DNA of 64,000 nt from Sideroxydans lithotrophicus (GTDB taxonomy: Bacteria > Pseudomonadota > Gammaproteobacteria > Burkholderiales > Gallionellaceae): NCBI GenBank assembly GCA_020723185.1, contig DYJI01000003.1, forward strand, positions 236,877 to 300,876, read 5' to 3'. Each line of letters begins with the position of its first letter. Position 1 is the stretch's first letter. The position numbers and the translations under genes are program-made. Below are positions 44,678 to 53,358 of the stretch, one piece after another. The notes under the pieces were generated by a model, which ran no database searches, had not been told where the DNA came from, and saw only the letters and a program-made list of their open reading frames with translations.

Positions 44678-46621
44678 TCAGTGTGCTTGCGCCTTGAGGC
44701 TGGAGACCAGTTTGGACAGGTGCACCGGCTTGTGCAGGATGGGCCAGTCGCAATCGACTGCGCTCCGGATGAAGCTGCTGGAGGTGTCGCCGGTCATCAG
44801 CACGGCCCGGATGGGTCTGGCGAGTTGCGGCCGCAACTGGTTCAGGAACTCGATGCCGTTGAGCTTTCCAGCCAGCATGAAATCCACGATGTAATAATCG
44901 GCTCGGCCGGCATCTGGATCGATGAGCGCTTCTTCCGCGCTGGCAAAGCAGCGCACTTTCCCGCCCAGGTTTTCCAGTATGCCCTTGAGCGCTTCCGCGA
45001 CCATGCCTTCGTCCTCGATCACAATGAACTGCTTGCCGTGGGCGAACGATTCGTCGCTGCTTCTGATCTCGGTCGGGACGATCTCGACATGCTTGCTCAC
45101 AACAACCGAGGCACCGGTCAGCGGCAGGCTGAATTCGAAGACCGAGCCGCGTTCCGGGATGGAGCGGCAGGTGATCGCGCCGTCGAACAGCGCCAGCGCC
45201 CGCTTGGCGATCGCCAATCCCAGTCCAACTCCGCGTGTGCGGTCACGCTGCGGATTGTCGACTTGATAGAACTCGTCGAAGATGTGCGCCAACTGGTCGT
45301 TCGGTATGCCAACACCCGTGTCCCATACCTGGAACAGCATACTGCCACCGCGCTTGCGGGCGCCGATCAGAATCGTCCCTGCGGGCGTGAACTTGATCGC
45401 ATTGGAAACAAGGTTCATCAGTACCGATTTGAGCAAGTCGAAATCGGCACGGACCATTACCGGTTTCGCGGTGGGGAAGAACAGCCTGAAGCCCAGTCCC
45501 TTGTCGCGCGCCAGCGGCTCGAAGCTCTGCTCCAGCCAGGCAAAGATGTCGGCCAGGCTGATCGGTGCGAAGACCGGCTTGATCATGCCCGCATCCAGTC
45601 TGGAGACATTGAGCAGGGCATCCAGCAGCTCGTTGAAGCTGGACATGGTTTGCGCCAAACGCTGGAGGACGCGCTCCTGTTCCGCAGTCGGTTTGGAAAG
45701 CTTGAGCGCGTCGATGAACAGATTGGCGGCAGCCAGCGGCTGGCGCAGATCGTGACTCGCGGCGGCAAGGAAGCGGGATTTGGCGAACTCCTTCTGCTCC
45801 AGCTTGTTCATCAAGGTCGCGAGTGCCTGCTCGGATTCCTTGCGCTGGGTGATGTCTTCGCCCACCGCCTGGAAGCTGGTCACCTTGCCGTGCGCGTCGA
45901 AGAAGGCGCGATTGGTCCACTGATGGTAGAGCGTTGCGCCGTCCTCGCCCTGATATTGCTGCAGGTGGGTCTCGATGGGGCATTCCGGCGTGAGCGCATT
46001 CAGCCGAGCGCGGACCATGTGCCGGTCGTCTTCAGACAGGAAGTCATAGAAGTTCATGCCGACCAGCTTCATCGGCGCGATGTTGACTGATTTGGCGATG
46101 GCCGAGTTGGCGAAGGTCAGGGTCCCGTCCGGCAGGAAGGTCACGACGAACAGCGGCATATCCTCGGCCAGGCGACGGAAATGCTCCTTGCTTTCATACA
46201 GGGTCTTCTCGGCTTCTTTCCGGTTGGTGATGTCTTCGAAGATGGTGACGAAGCATTCCTTTTCGGGCGAGAACGCGTTGATCAGGAAATGTTTACGCAG
46301 CGGCGGGAAGTACTGCTCGAACTTGGCCGGTTGCTGTGTCTCCGCCACTCTGGCATAGACGTCCAGAAACGGAGCCGTGCCAGCGCCGTAGGCCGCAGAG
46401 GCCCGTTTTCCCTTGACTGTCTCCTTGTGCAAACCCGTCTGCCGCTCGAATGAATCGTTCACATCGAGGATCAGATAATCGACTACCTTCCCGTCGGCAT
46501 CGCGGACCAATCGATGGATCGCCATCCCTTCGGACATGGCGGCGAACGATGCCCGCAGCAGTCCTTCCGTGAGCAAGGGGTCGGCATCAGTCTTGGGTGT
46601 GCTGGTTTGATCAGAAGCCAT
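44678..46621 (-). CDS. Hybrid histidine kinase: PAS-PAS-HisKA-HATPase-REC
   Basis: A soluble sensor kinase of 647 residues. Two PAS-type domains cover about 25-135 and 145-262, each ending in a DIT-x-R-KEAE-type linker. The phospho-acceptor His is in FLAAASHDLRQPLAA (His 290), the ATP-binding domain follows (NLVSNAIKFTPAG, DTGVGI, GLGLAIAKRAL), and a receiver domain with DYYIVDFMLAG (Asp near 585) ends the protein. No membrane segment is visible, so the signal is cytosolic. No separate response regulator with an output domain is adjacent. It resembles NahK/FixL-type hybrid kinases with an RQP motif after the His. Confidence 0.9.
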   Translation of the reverse strand: MASDQTSTPKTDADPLLTEGLLRASFAAMSEGMAIHRLVRDADGKVVDYLILDVNDSFERQTGLHKETVKGKRASAAYGAGTAPFLDVYARVAETQQPAKFEQYFPPLRKHFLINAFSPEKECFVTIFEDITNRKEAEKTLYESKEHFRRLAEDMPLFVVTFLPDGTLTFANSAIAKSVNIAPMKLVGMNFYDFLSEDDRHMVRARLNALTPECPIETHLQQYQGEDGATLYHQWTNRAFFDAHGKVTSFQAVGEDITQRKESEQALATLMNKLEQKEFAKSRFLAAASHDLRQPLAAANLFIDALKLSKPTAEQERVLQRLAQTMSSFNELLDALLNVSRLDAGMIKPVFAPISLADIFAWLEQSFEPLARDKGLGFRLFFPTAKPVMVRADFDLLKSVLMNLVSNAIKFTPAGTILIGARKRGGSMLFQVWDTGVGIPNDQLAHIFDEFYQVDNPQRDRTRGVGLGLAIAKRALALFDGAITCRSIPERGSVFEFSLPLTGASVVVSKHVEIVPTEIRSSDESFAHGKQFIVIEDEGMVAEALKGILENLGGKVRCFASAEEALIDPDAGRADYYIVDFMLAGKLNGIEFLNQLRPQLARPIRAVLMTGDTSSSFIRSAVDCDWPILHKPVHLSKLVSSLKAQAH

Positions 46622-46692
46622 AGAGCGGGTGCACCCTGTCGGTTATTCAGCGAACGTGAAGAACGGCGGTCGCACTATAGCTTGTATCCGTG

Positions 46693-47340
46693 TCATTTGC
46701 TGATGGCCCACTCCGCCACGCCCTCACGCAGATGGAATGCGGTGAACCCTTCGTCTTTGAGCAAGGCGACGGCATCCGCCGCCATCAAGCAATACGGGCC
46801 CCGGCAGTAGGCGACCACAGAGCGGTCTTTGGGAAGTTCGCTCAGGCGCTGACGCAACTCTTCCAGCGGGATCGATCTGGCAAAGGGCAGGTGCGCGTTC
46901 AGATATTCCTCGGACGGGCGCACATCGAGCACCACCACTTCGCCTTTGCGTGCCGCCTTTATCAGGCTGTCGCGGTCACTGGCGATCAGGTCGTCCGGCC
47001 GGGTGGCGATCTTTTGCAATGCCAGTTGCAGCTCGACCAGTCGGTCTTCGGCCAGCGTGTGCATCTGCACCCACAGGTCGGCCACCGATCTGTTGGCCAG
47101 ACGGTAGAGGATGTTCTTTCCCTGCCGCTCGGTCTCGACCAGTTGCGCCATGCGCAATTCGCGCAGATGCGAACTGGTCAGCTTCACGCTGATCGATGCT
47201 TCGCGCGCGAGGGTCTCCACCGTCTTCTCACCCTGACAGAGCAATTCGATCAGCTCCAGCCGTTTGGGGCTGGAGAACACCTTGCCGATGCGGGCGACCT
47301 GTTCGTACAACAGATCCTTGATCTTGCGGGCGTCTTTCAT
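46693..47340 (-). CDS. ArsR-family regulator fused to a rhodanese domain
   Basis: 215 residues. The N-terminal winged helix (ARIGKVFSSPKRLELIELLCQGEKTVETLA) is ArsR-like and is fused to a C-terminal rhodanese (VVLDVRPSEEYLNAHLPFARSIPLEEL) with active-site loop CRGPYC. The ArsR part keeps one Cys (ELLCQGEK, as in SqrR/BigR) but lacks the second Cys those persulfide sensors use for a polysulfide bridge. The rhodanese Cys may take that role, which is an inference. It is divergent from a dsrE-like/MBL/MFS unit, with an inverted repeat between. Confidence 0.9.
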   Translation of the reverse strand: MKDARKIKDLLYEQVARIGKVFSSPKRLELIELLCQGEKTVETLAREASISVKLTSSHLRELRMAQLVETERQGKNILYRLANRSVADLWVQMHTLAEDRLVELQLALQKIATRPDDLIASDRDSLIKAARKGEVVVLDVRPSEEYLNAHLPFARSIPLEELRQRLSELPKDRSVVAYCRGPYCLMAADAVALLKDEGFTAFHLREGVAEWAISK

Positions 47341-47390
47341 TTTATCAATCCATTGATTTGCAGAATGTATGGCGGCCACTGTAATACAGA

Positions 47391-47420
47391 TTGACACGTG
47401 CGAACAAGCGATGCTCTAAT
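47391..47420 (+). promoter_or_regulatory. Sigma-70 promoter of the sulfur module
   Basis: TTGACA (47391-47396), 18 nt, TCTAAT (47415-47420), about 45 nt before the dsrE-like ATG. The inverted repeat begins within the -10 element. Confidence 0.65.
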
Positions 47421-47444
47421 CATTCCAGCAAACACTAGAATGAT
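47419..47444. promoter_or_regulatory. Putative ArsR-rhodanese operator
   Basis: The perfect inverted repeat ATCATTC-N12-GAATGAT starts at the promoter -10 and continues past the likely start site. Its position lets the neighbouring regulator block transcription, as for SqrR/BigR operators, though the sequence itself is not a known motif. Confidence 0.55.
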
Positions 47445-47460
47445 AATTCGGGAGGTCATC

Positions 47461-47811
47461 ATGAATCACCTGTACATCCTCAACGACGCCCCATACGGCA
47501 GCGAACGAACCTATAACGCACTGCGCCTGGCGGGCGCGGTCTCTAAAGTGGAAGGTAACACGGTGCGCGTGTTCCTGATCGGCGATGCCGCCGCAGCCGC
47601 GAACAAGGGGCAAAAGGTCCCGCAGGGTTTCTACAACGCCGAAGTGATGATCGGCAATGTGGTACGCCACGGCGGCGAGATCGGCGTCTGCGGCACCTGC
47701 ATGGATGCGCGCGGCATAAACGAGAACGGGATCGCCGACGGCACCCGTCGTAGCACATTGGCCGAACTGGCCGAATGGACCATCTGGGCCGACAAGGTTC
47801 TGGTGTTTTAA
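47461..47811 (+). CDS. DsrE/DsrF-like sulfur-relay protein
   Basis: A 116-residue protein of the DsrE-like fold: HLYILNDAPYGSERTYNALRLA at the N-terminus and VRVFLIGDAAAAANKGQKVPQGFYN in the middle. A conserved active-site-like pair is in GGEIGVCGTCMDARGI. It probably binds or relays sulfane sulfur. It is the first gene of a three-gene unit with a persulfide-dioxygenase-like hydrolase and an MFS permease. Confidence 0.85.
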   Translation: MNHLYILNDAPYGSERTYNALRLAGAVSKVEGNTVRVFLIGDAAAAANKGQKVPQGFYNAEVMIGNVVRHGGEIGVCGTCMDARGINENGIADGTRRSTLAELAEWTIWADKVLVF

Positions 47812-47827
47812 CTTCAGGGAGAGAGCG

Positions 47828-48559
47828 ATGTTCTTCAAGCAACTGGCAACAAAGGAGTCTTCACTGTCGTATTTCTTCGGCTGCGGCACCAAGGGCAAGT
47901 CCATGGCGGTGGACGTGGTCGCGGGCGACGAGGCGTGGTATATCGAAGAGGCGAAGAAAGCGGGCGTCACCATCAATTATGTGATCGACACCCACGTGCA
48001 TGCCGACCACTACTCCGGCGGCCGCAAGCTGGCACAGATGGTGGGTGCGCCTTATTGCCTGCATGAATCGGACAAAGGCCGGGTCAAATTCGACTTCGAA
48101 CCCCTGACCGACGGACAATCGCTCAACCTCGGCAACGTCAACGTCGAAGTGCTGCACACGCCGGGCCACACGCCGGATAGTGTCTGTCTGCTGGTGACCG
48201 ACATGCGTCGCGGCGAACTGCCCTGGTTCGTCATCACCGGCGACACGCTGTTCGTCGGTGCCATCGGTCGCCCCGACTTGCTCGGTCGCGAGAAGGAGAT
48301 GGCAGCGCAGCTCTACGACAGCATCCATGCCAAATTGCTGACCCTGCCTAACGAGGTCGAGATCTATCCCGGCCATCAGGCAGGCAGCGTCTGCGGTGCC
48401 GGTTTGTCCGGCAAGCCGAGTTCGACCATCGGTTTCGAGAAACGCTGGAACTCAGCCCTGGCGGGCAGCAAGGAAGCGTTCGTCGAATCGCTGTTGCAGG
48501 AGATCCCGCCGCGCCCCGCCGAGATGGACAAGATGGTCGCCGCCAACATCGCGGGCTGA
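47828..48559 (+). CDS. MBL-fold hydrolase, persulfide dioxygenase-like
   Basis: 243 residues with the HxHxDH motif THVHADHYSGG, then HTPGHTPDSV, GDTLFVGAIGRPDL and YPGHQAGSVCG. The last two are hallmarks of the ETHE1/Blh branch, which uses mononuclear Fe(II) to oxidise glutathione persulfide to sulfite. The enzyme activity is inferred from these motifs. It overlaps the MFS gene by 1 nt. Confidence 0.86.
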   Translation: MFFKQLATKESSLSYFFGCGTKGKSMAVDVVAGDEAWYIEEAKKAGVTINYVIDTHVHADHYSGGRKLAQMVGAPYCLHESDKGRVKFDFEPLTDGQSLNLGNVNVEVLHTPGHTPDSVCLLVTDMRRGELPWFVITGDTLFVGAIGRPDLLGREKEMAAQLYDSIHAKLLTLPNEVEIYPGHQAGSVCGAGLSGKPSSTIGFEKRWNSALAGSKEAFVESLLQEIPPRPAEMDKMVAANIAG

Positions 48560-49857
48560 TGATGACGCACGTCACACTGACCCACGGCATCCGCGACAAC
48601 CTGGGCCAGTTCCTGCACCAACTGCTGCAAGTCATGCTGGTGGGTTTCACCATCGGCATGATGCGCACGGTGGTGCCCGCGCTGTCCGAATCCGAATTCG
48701 GCGTGCCGAAGGATTCCTTCATGCTGCTCACCGCTTTCGTGGTGGCGTTCGGGCTGGTCAAGGGCACGCTCAATTTTGTGGCGGGTCGCCTGTCCGAACG
48801 CATCGGCCGAAAGCAGGTGTTGCTGCTGGGCTGGGCGGCGGCACTGCCCATTCCCCTGCTGGTTTACTTTGCGCCGTCGTGGAACTGGATCGTCGCGGCC
48901 ACGGTGCTGCTCGGCATCAACCAAGGCTTGACCTGGTCGATGACGCAGACTTCCAAACTCGACATCACCCGGGCCGACCAGCGCGGTCTGACCATCGGTC
49001 TCAATGAGTTCTCCGGCTATGTCGGGCTGGCGCTGGCGGGCATCATCACCGCCTATTTGGCGACCATGCTGGGGCCGCGCAGCGGTCTGCTGTTGTTCGG
49101 CATGACCACCATCCTGCTCGCCATCCTGCTCACCCTGTTGTGGGTCAAGGACACGCTGCCTTGGGCGAGGCATGAGGCGGCCAAGGATAAGGCCGGTTTG
49201 AGTAGCGGCCCGCTGGCACGTTACCCGACCAATATCAGCGCACAGCCGACCACGTGGGAAGTGTTCACGCTGGTGTCGTGGCGCGACAAGCGCCTCGCTG
49301 CCATCAGCCAGGCCGGGCTGGTGGAGAAGTTCGTCGATGCGCTGGTGTGGGTGTTCTATCCGGTGTTCCTCTACCAGCGCGGCATCAGCCTGCCCGACAT
49401 CGGCTGGATCGTCGGCGTGTACGGTTTCGTCTGGGGCGGTTCGCAATTCTTCACCGGCAAACTGTCCGACCACATCGGCCGTCATATTCCCAATGTCCTC
49501 GGCATGTGGATCTGCGGTGCGGGCGTGGCGATGATGCTGTTCGGCGAAGGCATGGTGTGGTGGTCGTTCTCCGCCGCCGTCTCCGGTATCGGCATGGCGC
49601 TGCTGTATCCCAACCTGTCGGCCGCCATCGCGGACATCTCCCATCCCAACTGGCGCGGCTCGGCCATCGGCATCTACCGCTTCTGGCGCGATCTGGGTTA
49701 CGGCATCGGCGCACTCGGTCTCGGCCTCGCTGCGCATTTCAGCGGTTCGGTGGAGGCGGCGTTCTGGTTCGTGGCGATCTCGATGTTCCTGTCGGGAGGT
49801 TTTCTCTTGCTGTTCGGAGAGGAGACGCATCCGCGTATCAATCCGCTGCAACCGTAA
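48559..49857 (+). CDS. MFS permease, part of the sulfur module
   Basis: A 432-residue transporter with twelve predicted membrane segments. Typical MFS loops are GRLSERIGRKQVLLLGWAAALP and GKLSDHIGRHIPNVLG. The N-terminal region reads GIRDNLGQFLHQLLQVMLVGF. The substrate is not known. Because the two upstream genes handle persulfide, export of a product such as sulfite or thiosulfate is one possibility. Confidence 0.88.
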   Translation: MMTHVTLTHGIRDNLGQFLHQLLQVMLVGFTIGMMRTVVPALSESEFGVPKDSFMLLTAFVVAFGLVKGTLNFVAGRLSERIGRKQVLLLGWAAALPIPLLVYFAPSWNWIVAATVLLGINQGLTWSMTQTSKLDITRADQRGLTIGLNEFSGYVGLALAGIITAYLATMLGPRSGLLLFGMTTILLAILLTLLWVKDTLPWARHEAAKDKAGLSSGPLARYPTNISAQPTTWEVFTLVSWRDKRLAAISQAGLVEKFVDALVWVFYPVFLYQRGISLPDIGWIVGVYGFVWGGSQFFTGKLSDHIGRHIPNVLGMWICGAGVAMMLFGEGMVWWSFSAAVSGIGMALLYPNLSAAIADISHPNWRGSAIGIYRFWRDLGYGIGALGLGLAAHFSGSVEAAFWFVAISMFLSGGFLLLFGEETHPRINPLQP

Positions 49858-49879
49858 GATTGGCGCAGCGACTGGAAAC

Positions 49880-49906
49880 AAAAAAGCCCGGAATGCCGGG
49901 CTTTAT
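49880..49906 (+). terminator. Terminator after the MFS gene
   Basis: AAAGCCCGG-AATG-CCGGGCTTT stem followed by ATTGTT, with A-rich sequence upstream, so it also works for the convergent cytochrome gene. Confidence 0.88.
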
Positions 49907-49927
49907 TGTTGAGAGGCGTGTGTACGC

Positions 49928-50449
49928 TCAGTCTTCGAAGCGTCTCACCATGATGCGGCGCAGCAGGTTGTCCTTGACGATGAACTGGTGATACAGCGCG
50001 GCCGCGACGTGGAAGGCGATCAGCAGCAGCATGACGGCGATGAACATCTCGTGGAACTCTTTGGCGGCCACCGTCTTGAAATCGGGGATCAGTTCCGCGT
50101 TGCCGGTCTTCAGCGCTTCGATCACGCCCGAGGTGGCGGCGGTGGCGATGCCGGAGACGACCACGGCGATCAGCGACAGGTTGAGCAGCTTGTGGGTCGC
50201 GTCAGCGACCTTGTTCAGCAGCGGGTTGGCGTTGGCCGGGGCGGGTTCGCCGTCCTTCTTGCGGAAGTAGAGACGGATCAGGGTGAGCAGCAGGACCAGG
50301 TCGCCGATCAGGAAATGCATCGGGTACATGGAGAGTTTTTCCGCCCCGTTCTGTGATTCATGCACCTCGTGGCCCAGATAGAAGGCGATGCACACCAGTG
50401 CGAAGATGATCCAGTGGAACAGTGCGATGCGTTTGCTGTATTGCTTCAT
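49928..50449 (-). CDS. Cytochrome b561-type membrane protein
   Basis: A 173-residue protein with four membrane segments. Likely heme-ligand His residues are in ALFHWIIFALV, PMHFLIGDLVLL, ADATHKLLNL and FHEMFIAVMLLLIAFHVAAALYH. It matches the bacterial cytochrome b561 family, which transfers electrons from quinol, often to superoxide or small periplasmic partners. It lies 80 nt downstream of the NsrR-led run and could be read with it. Confidence 0.88.
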   Translation of the reverse strand: MKQYSKRIALFHWIIFALVCIAFYLGHEVHESQNGAEKLSMYPMHFLIGDLVLLLTLIRLYFRKKDGEPAPANANPLLNKVADATHKLLNLSLIAVVVSGIATAATSGVIEALKTGNAELIPDFKTVAAKEFHEMFIAVMLLLIAFHVAAALYHQFIVKDNLLRRIMVRRFED

Positions 50450-50530
50450 TATCGATCCTTGATGTGGTGAAGAAGACGGCGCGCATTGTAGCGCAGCAAT
50501 TCCCCGGAAGCTGTTACAGCCCTGTAGTGA

Positions 50531-51739
50531 TCAGGGCTTTAGCAGCCATTGCGACACGCCGTTCCCTGCGGCATGTCCGCTGGCGAAACAGGCCGTCAGC
50601 AGGTAACCGCCGGTGGGTGCCTCCCAGTCCAGCATCTCGCCGCACACGAACACGCCAGGCAGTCTGTTCAACATCAGCTTCGCATCCACTTCCTCGAAAC
50701 GCACACCGCCTGCGGTGCTGATCGCTTCGGCCAGCGGGCGCGTCGCGGTGAGGCGCAGCGGCAATCTCTTGATGGTCTGGCTCAGCAGTTTCGCATCCTG
50801 CACCTGTTCGGCACTCAACACTTCGCGCAGCAGATTGGCCTTCGCGCCTTTCAATCCTAGGCGGCTTTGCAGATGGCTGGAGAGTGAACGCGAACCTCGC
50901 GGATGCACGACCTCTTTTGCTATGCGCTCCGGTGTCCAGTCCGGCAACAGGTCCAGATACAGCATGGCATGGCCGTTGGCTTCGATCTCGTCGCGCAGCG
51001 CGGCCGACAGCGCGTAGATCAATCCGCCCTCGATGCCGTGCGCATCGATCATGCATTCGCCCTGTTTGCGTATCGCACCGAATTCGGCGACCACCGATTT
51101 CAGCGGCTCGCCCGCATGGCGATCACGGAAGTGTGGACTCCATGCGATCTCGAAGCCGCAGTTGCTCGGGCGCATCGGGGCGATGGCGATGCCGCGCTGA
51201 GCCAGCAGCGCCGTCCATGCGCCGTCTGAACCGAGCTGCGGCCAGCTTGCGCCACCCAGCGCGAGCACCACGGCCTCGGCTGAAATACTGTGTTCGCCGT
51301 CCACGGTGGCGAAGCGCAGCGCGCCCGCCACATCCCAGCCCAGCCAGCGATGGCGCATGTGGAAGCGCACGCCGTGTTCGCGCAGCCGGTGTAGCCAGGC
51401 GCGCAGCAGCGGTGCGGCTTTCATCTCCTTGGGGAACACGCGGCCGGAAGTGCCGACGAAGGTTTCGACGCCGAGGCCGTGTATCCAGTCGCGCAGCGCC
51501 TGCGGCGGAAAGGCTTGCAGCAGCGGTGCGATCTGTTCACGCCGCGCGCCGTAGCGCATCAGGAAATCCTCGAACGGTTCGGCGTGGGTGATGTTCATGC
51601 CGCCTTTACCCGCCATCAGGAACTTGCGCGCCGCGCTGGGCATGGCGTCATATACATCGACTCGCAGGCCGCGTTGCGACAGCACCTCGGCGGCCATCAA
51701 ACCGGCCGGGCCGGCGCCGATCACCGCCACATGCTTCAA
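50531..51739 (-). CDS. HI0933/TIGR03862-type FAD flavoprotein
   Basis: A 402-residue flavoprotein: an FAD-binding Rossmann motif, VAVIGAGPAGLMAAEVLSQRG, then FLMAGKGGMNITHAEP, LRDWIHGLGVETFVGTSGRVFP and a terminal GVFVCGEMLDWEAPTGGYLLT. This matches the TIGR03862 subfamily of HI0933-like (BaiN-related) proteins. The substrate is unknown. It overlaps the hemerythrin gene by 4 nt and is the last gene of the minus-strand run led by nsrR. Confidence 0.88.
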   Translation of the reverse strand: MKHVAVIGAGPAGLMAAEVLSQRGLRVDVYDAMPSAARKFLMAGKGGMNITHAEPFEDFLMRYGARREQIAPLLQAFPPQALRDWIHGLGVETFVGTSGRVFPKEMKAAPLLRAWLHRLREHGVRFHMRHRWLGWDVAGALRFATVDGEHSISAEAVVLALGGASWPQLGSDGAWTALLAQRGIAIAPMRPSNCGFEIAWSPHFRDRHAGEPLKSVVAEFGAIRKQGECMIDAHGIEGGLIYALSAALRDEIEANGHAMLYLDLLPDWTPERIAKEVVHPRGSRSLSSHLQSRLGLKGAKANLLREVLSAEQVQDAKLLSQTIKRLPLRLTATRPLAEAISTAGGVRFEEVDAKLMLNRLPGVFVCGEMLDWEAPTGGYLLTACFASGHAAGNGVSQWLLKP

Positions 51740-52263
51740 TCCGCCACCCCGCGACGCTCGGCCATGCAGCGCCCCAGCAGCTGCAGTTGCTGCGTATCCA
51801 GCAAAGTTGTCGCCAGCGGCAGCAACAGGCTGTTCTCGAATGCGATGTGTCGCGCGTAGCTGTCGATGAAATGTGCGGCGACGTCTGCATCCAGCGTGTT
51901 GGCATTATCTTCCGCGATGGCGATCAGCAAAGGGCGCAAAGCCTGCCAGGCGGCATTCATCACCTTGTGTTCGGCCAGCAGGCGGGCGACGTATTCGCTG
52001 GCAGACGGGTTACCGCTGGCGAGCAGCGCGGGGAACAGGTCCTGTTCCTCATCCTGATGGTGATACTGGCCTGCCGTATCGAAGTAGCGCAGGATGGCGC
52101 GCGCTGCCTGTCCGGCTTGTTCGTCGTTGCCGTGCGTCTGCAAGTGTGCAACCAGTCGCTGCAGGGTGTCGCACTGTGCCGTGATGCGACCATGACAGGC
52201 TTGCAGCATCTCCAGCGGATCGTCGAAGCCAGGCGCGGCCGGGGTGTTGAAAGGATCACTCAT
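51736..52263 (-). CDS. Hemerythrin HHE-domain protein
   Basis: A 175-residue four-helix bundle with His/Glu ligands: LEMLQACHGRITAQC, GQYHHQDEEQDLFPALL, LAEHKVMNAAW and YARHIAFENSLLLPLA. Such di-iron proteins bind O2 or NO, and relatives (YtfE/RIC type) repair Fe-S clusters or detoxify NO. Its place in the NsrR-led run supports a nitrosative stress role. The ATG at 52263 lies 11 nt after the SirB2 gene. Confidence 0.88.
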   Translation of the reverse strand: MSDPFNTPAAPGFDDPLEMLQACHGRITAQCDTLQRLVAHLQTHGNDEQAGQAARAILRYFDTAGQYHHQDEEQDLFPALLASGNPSASEYVARLLAEHKVMNAAWQALRPLLIAIAEDNANTLDADVAAHFIDSYARHIAFENSLLLPLATTLLDTQQLQLLGRCMAERRGVAD

Positions 52264-52273
52264 GATCGGCGTA

Positions 52274-52648
52274 TTACAGCGAGAGTAGCGGGTCGTGCGT
52301 GATCGCGGCGGCCACGATGTAGCCGAACACGAGCAACGCACCCAACCATGCGGTGAGGCGCTGCGCAGTCGTGCGCGCGAAGCGGAACGCCAGCATGCCT
52401 AACGCTATATACACCAGAAGTGCGACGATCTTTGCAGCCAGCCAGGGGGAATTGAACGGTGTGACACCGAGTTGCCAGGCGAGCGCGATGGCGCTGACGA
52501 GCAGGACGGTATCCACGCTGTGCGGGGCGATCTTCACCCAGCGCTGCCGCATGACGGGCGAGGCGCGCAACAGCCAGACGCCGCGCAGGAAGAACAGCGT
52601 GAAGCTGATGACCACCGCGCTGATGTGGATGAGTTTGAGCGTGACCAT
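52274..52648 (-). CDS. SirB2 family membrane protein
   Basis: A 124-residue protein with four membrane segments: LKLIHISAVVISFTLFFLRGVWLL, then VDTVLLVSAIALAWQLGV, KIVALLVYIALGMLAFRFA and LGALLVFGYIVAAAITHDPL. It matches the SirB2 family. The function is unknown; relatives sit near respiratory and NO genes. The ATG at 52648 begins 2 nt after the HPP gene stop. Confidence 0.87.
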   Translation of the reverse strand: MVTLKLIHISAVVISFTLFFLRGVWLLRASPVMRQRWVKIAPHSVDTVLLVSAIALAWQLGVTPFNSPWLAAKIVALLVYIALGMLAFRFARTTAQRLTAWLGALLVFGYIVAAAITHDPLLSL

Positions 52649-52650
52649 GC

Positions 52651-53358
52651 TCAGCCCTTGCGTGTCGCAGCCTCGAAACGGAACTGCGCGCGACGTTGTG
52701 CCGCGTTGTACAAGCCGGTCAGGTCTTCCGCGCTGATGTCCAGCATGCTGTCTTCCTGCGCCAGTGCCCATTCGATGTCCTGCTGTTCGGGCAGCACGCG
52801 TATCGCCGGCGGGGGCGGGGCGGGGGCAGCAGGTGCCTGCGGATAGTGGCGGCGCGGCAGGGCATTGTTGATGGTCAACGCCAGCAGCAGCGAGAGGAAG
52901 GCATTGGCACCCACGATGGTCAGTGTCCACCCCGCGCCCATCTGCAGGAACTGCGTTGCGCCAAGCACCAGCGTCAGTGCGGTGGCCGCGCCGGGCGGAT
53001 GCAGACAATCCAGCACATACATCAGGAAGATGGCGCAGCCGACCGCGAGTCCGGCCGCAGCCAGCGGGTCATGCACGAAGCTGATGGTGAGCCAGCCGGC
53101 CAGTGCCGAGATCAGGTGGCCGCCGATCAGGTTCCACGGCTGTGCCAGCGGACTGTGCGGGACCGCGTACAGCAACACTGCCGATGCCGCCATCGAGCCC
53201 AATAGCAACAGGGGAAGTTCGGGCTGCGGCAACAGGTGCAGCGCCCAAGCCAGCAGGAAGATGCCCAGTCCACCGGCGAAGCCGCTGCGCAGGCGTTCGG
53301 CGAACGGGGCAGGGGAGCGGTGCGGGGCGAACGATCTCAGCAAGGTGGGGATGTTCAT
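52651..53358 (-). CDS. HPP family membrane protein
   Basis: A 235-residue protein with about five membrane segments and the name-giving HPP in VLDCLHPPGAATALT. A plant chloroplast HPP protein is reported to transport nitrite, and many bacterial members sit near nitrogen-oxide genes. Nitrite transport here is a reasonable inference but not proven. The cytosolic C-terminal part (residues 170-235) is a Pro-rich linker and short helices. It overlaps the nsrR stop by 4 nt. Confidence 0.87.
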   Translation of the reverse strand: MNIPTLLRSFAPHRSPAPFAERLRSGFAGGLGIFLLAWALHLLPQPELPLLLLGSMAASAVLLYAVPHSPLAQPWNLIGGHLISALAGWLTISFVHDPLAAAGLAVGCAIFLMYVLDCLHPPGAATALTLVLGATQFLQMGAGWTLTIVGANAFLSLLLALTINNALPRRHYPQAPAAPAPPPPAIRVLPEQQDIEWALAQEDSMLDISAEDLTGLYNAAQRRAQFRFEAATRKG

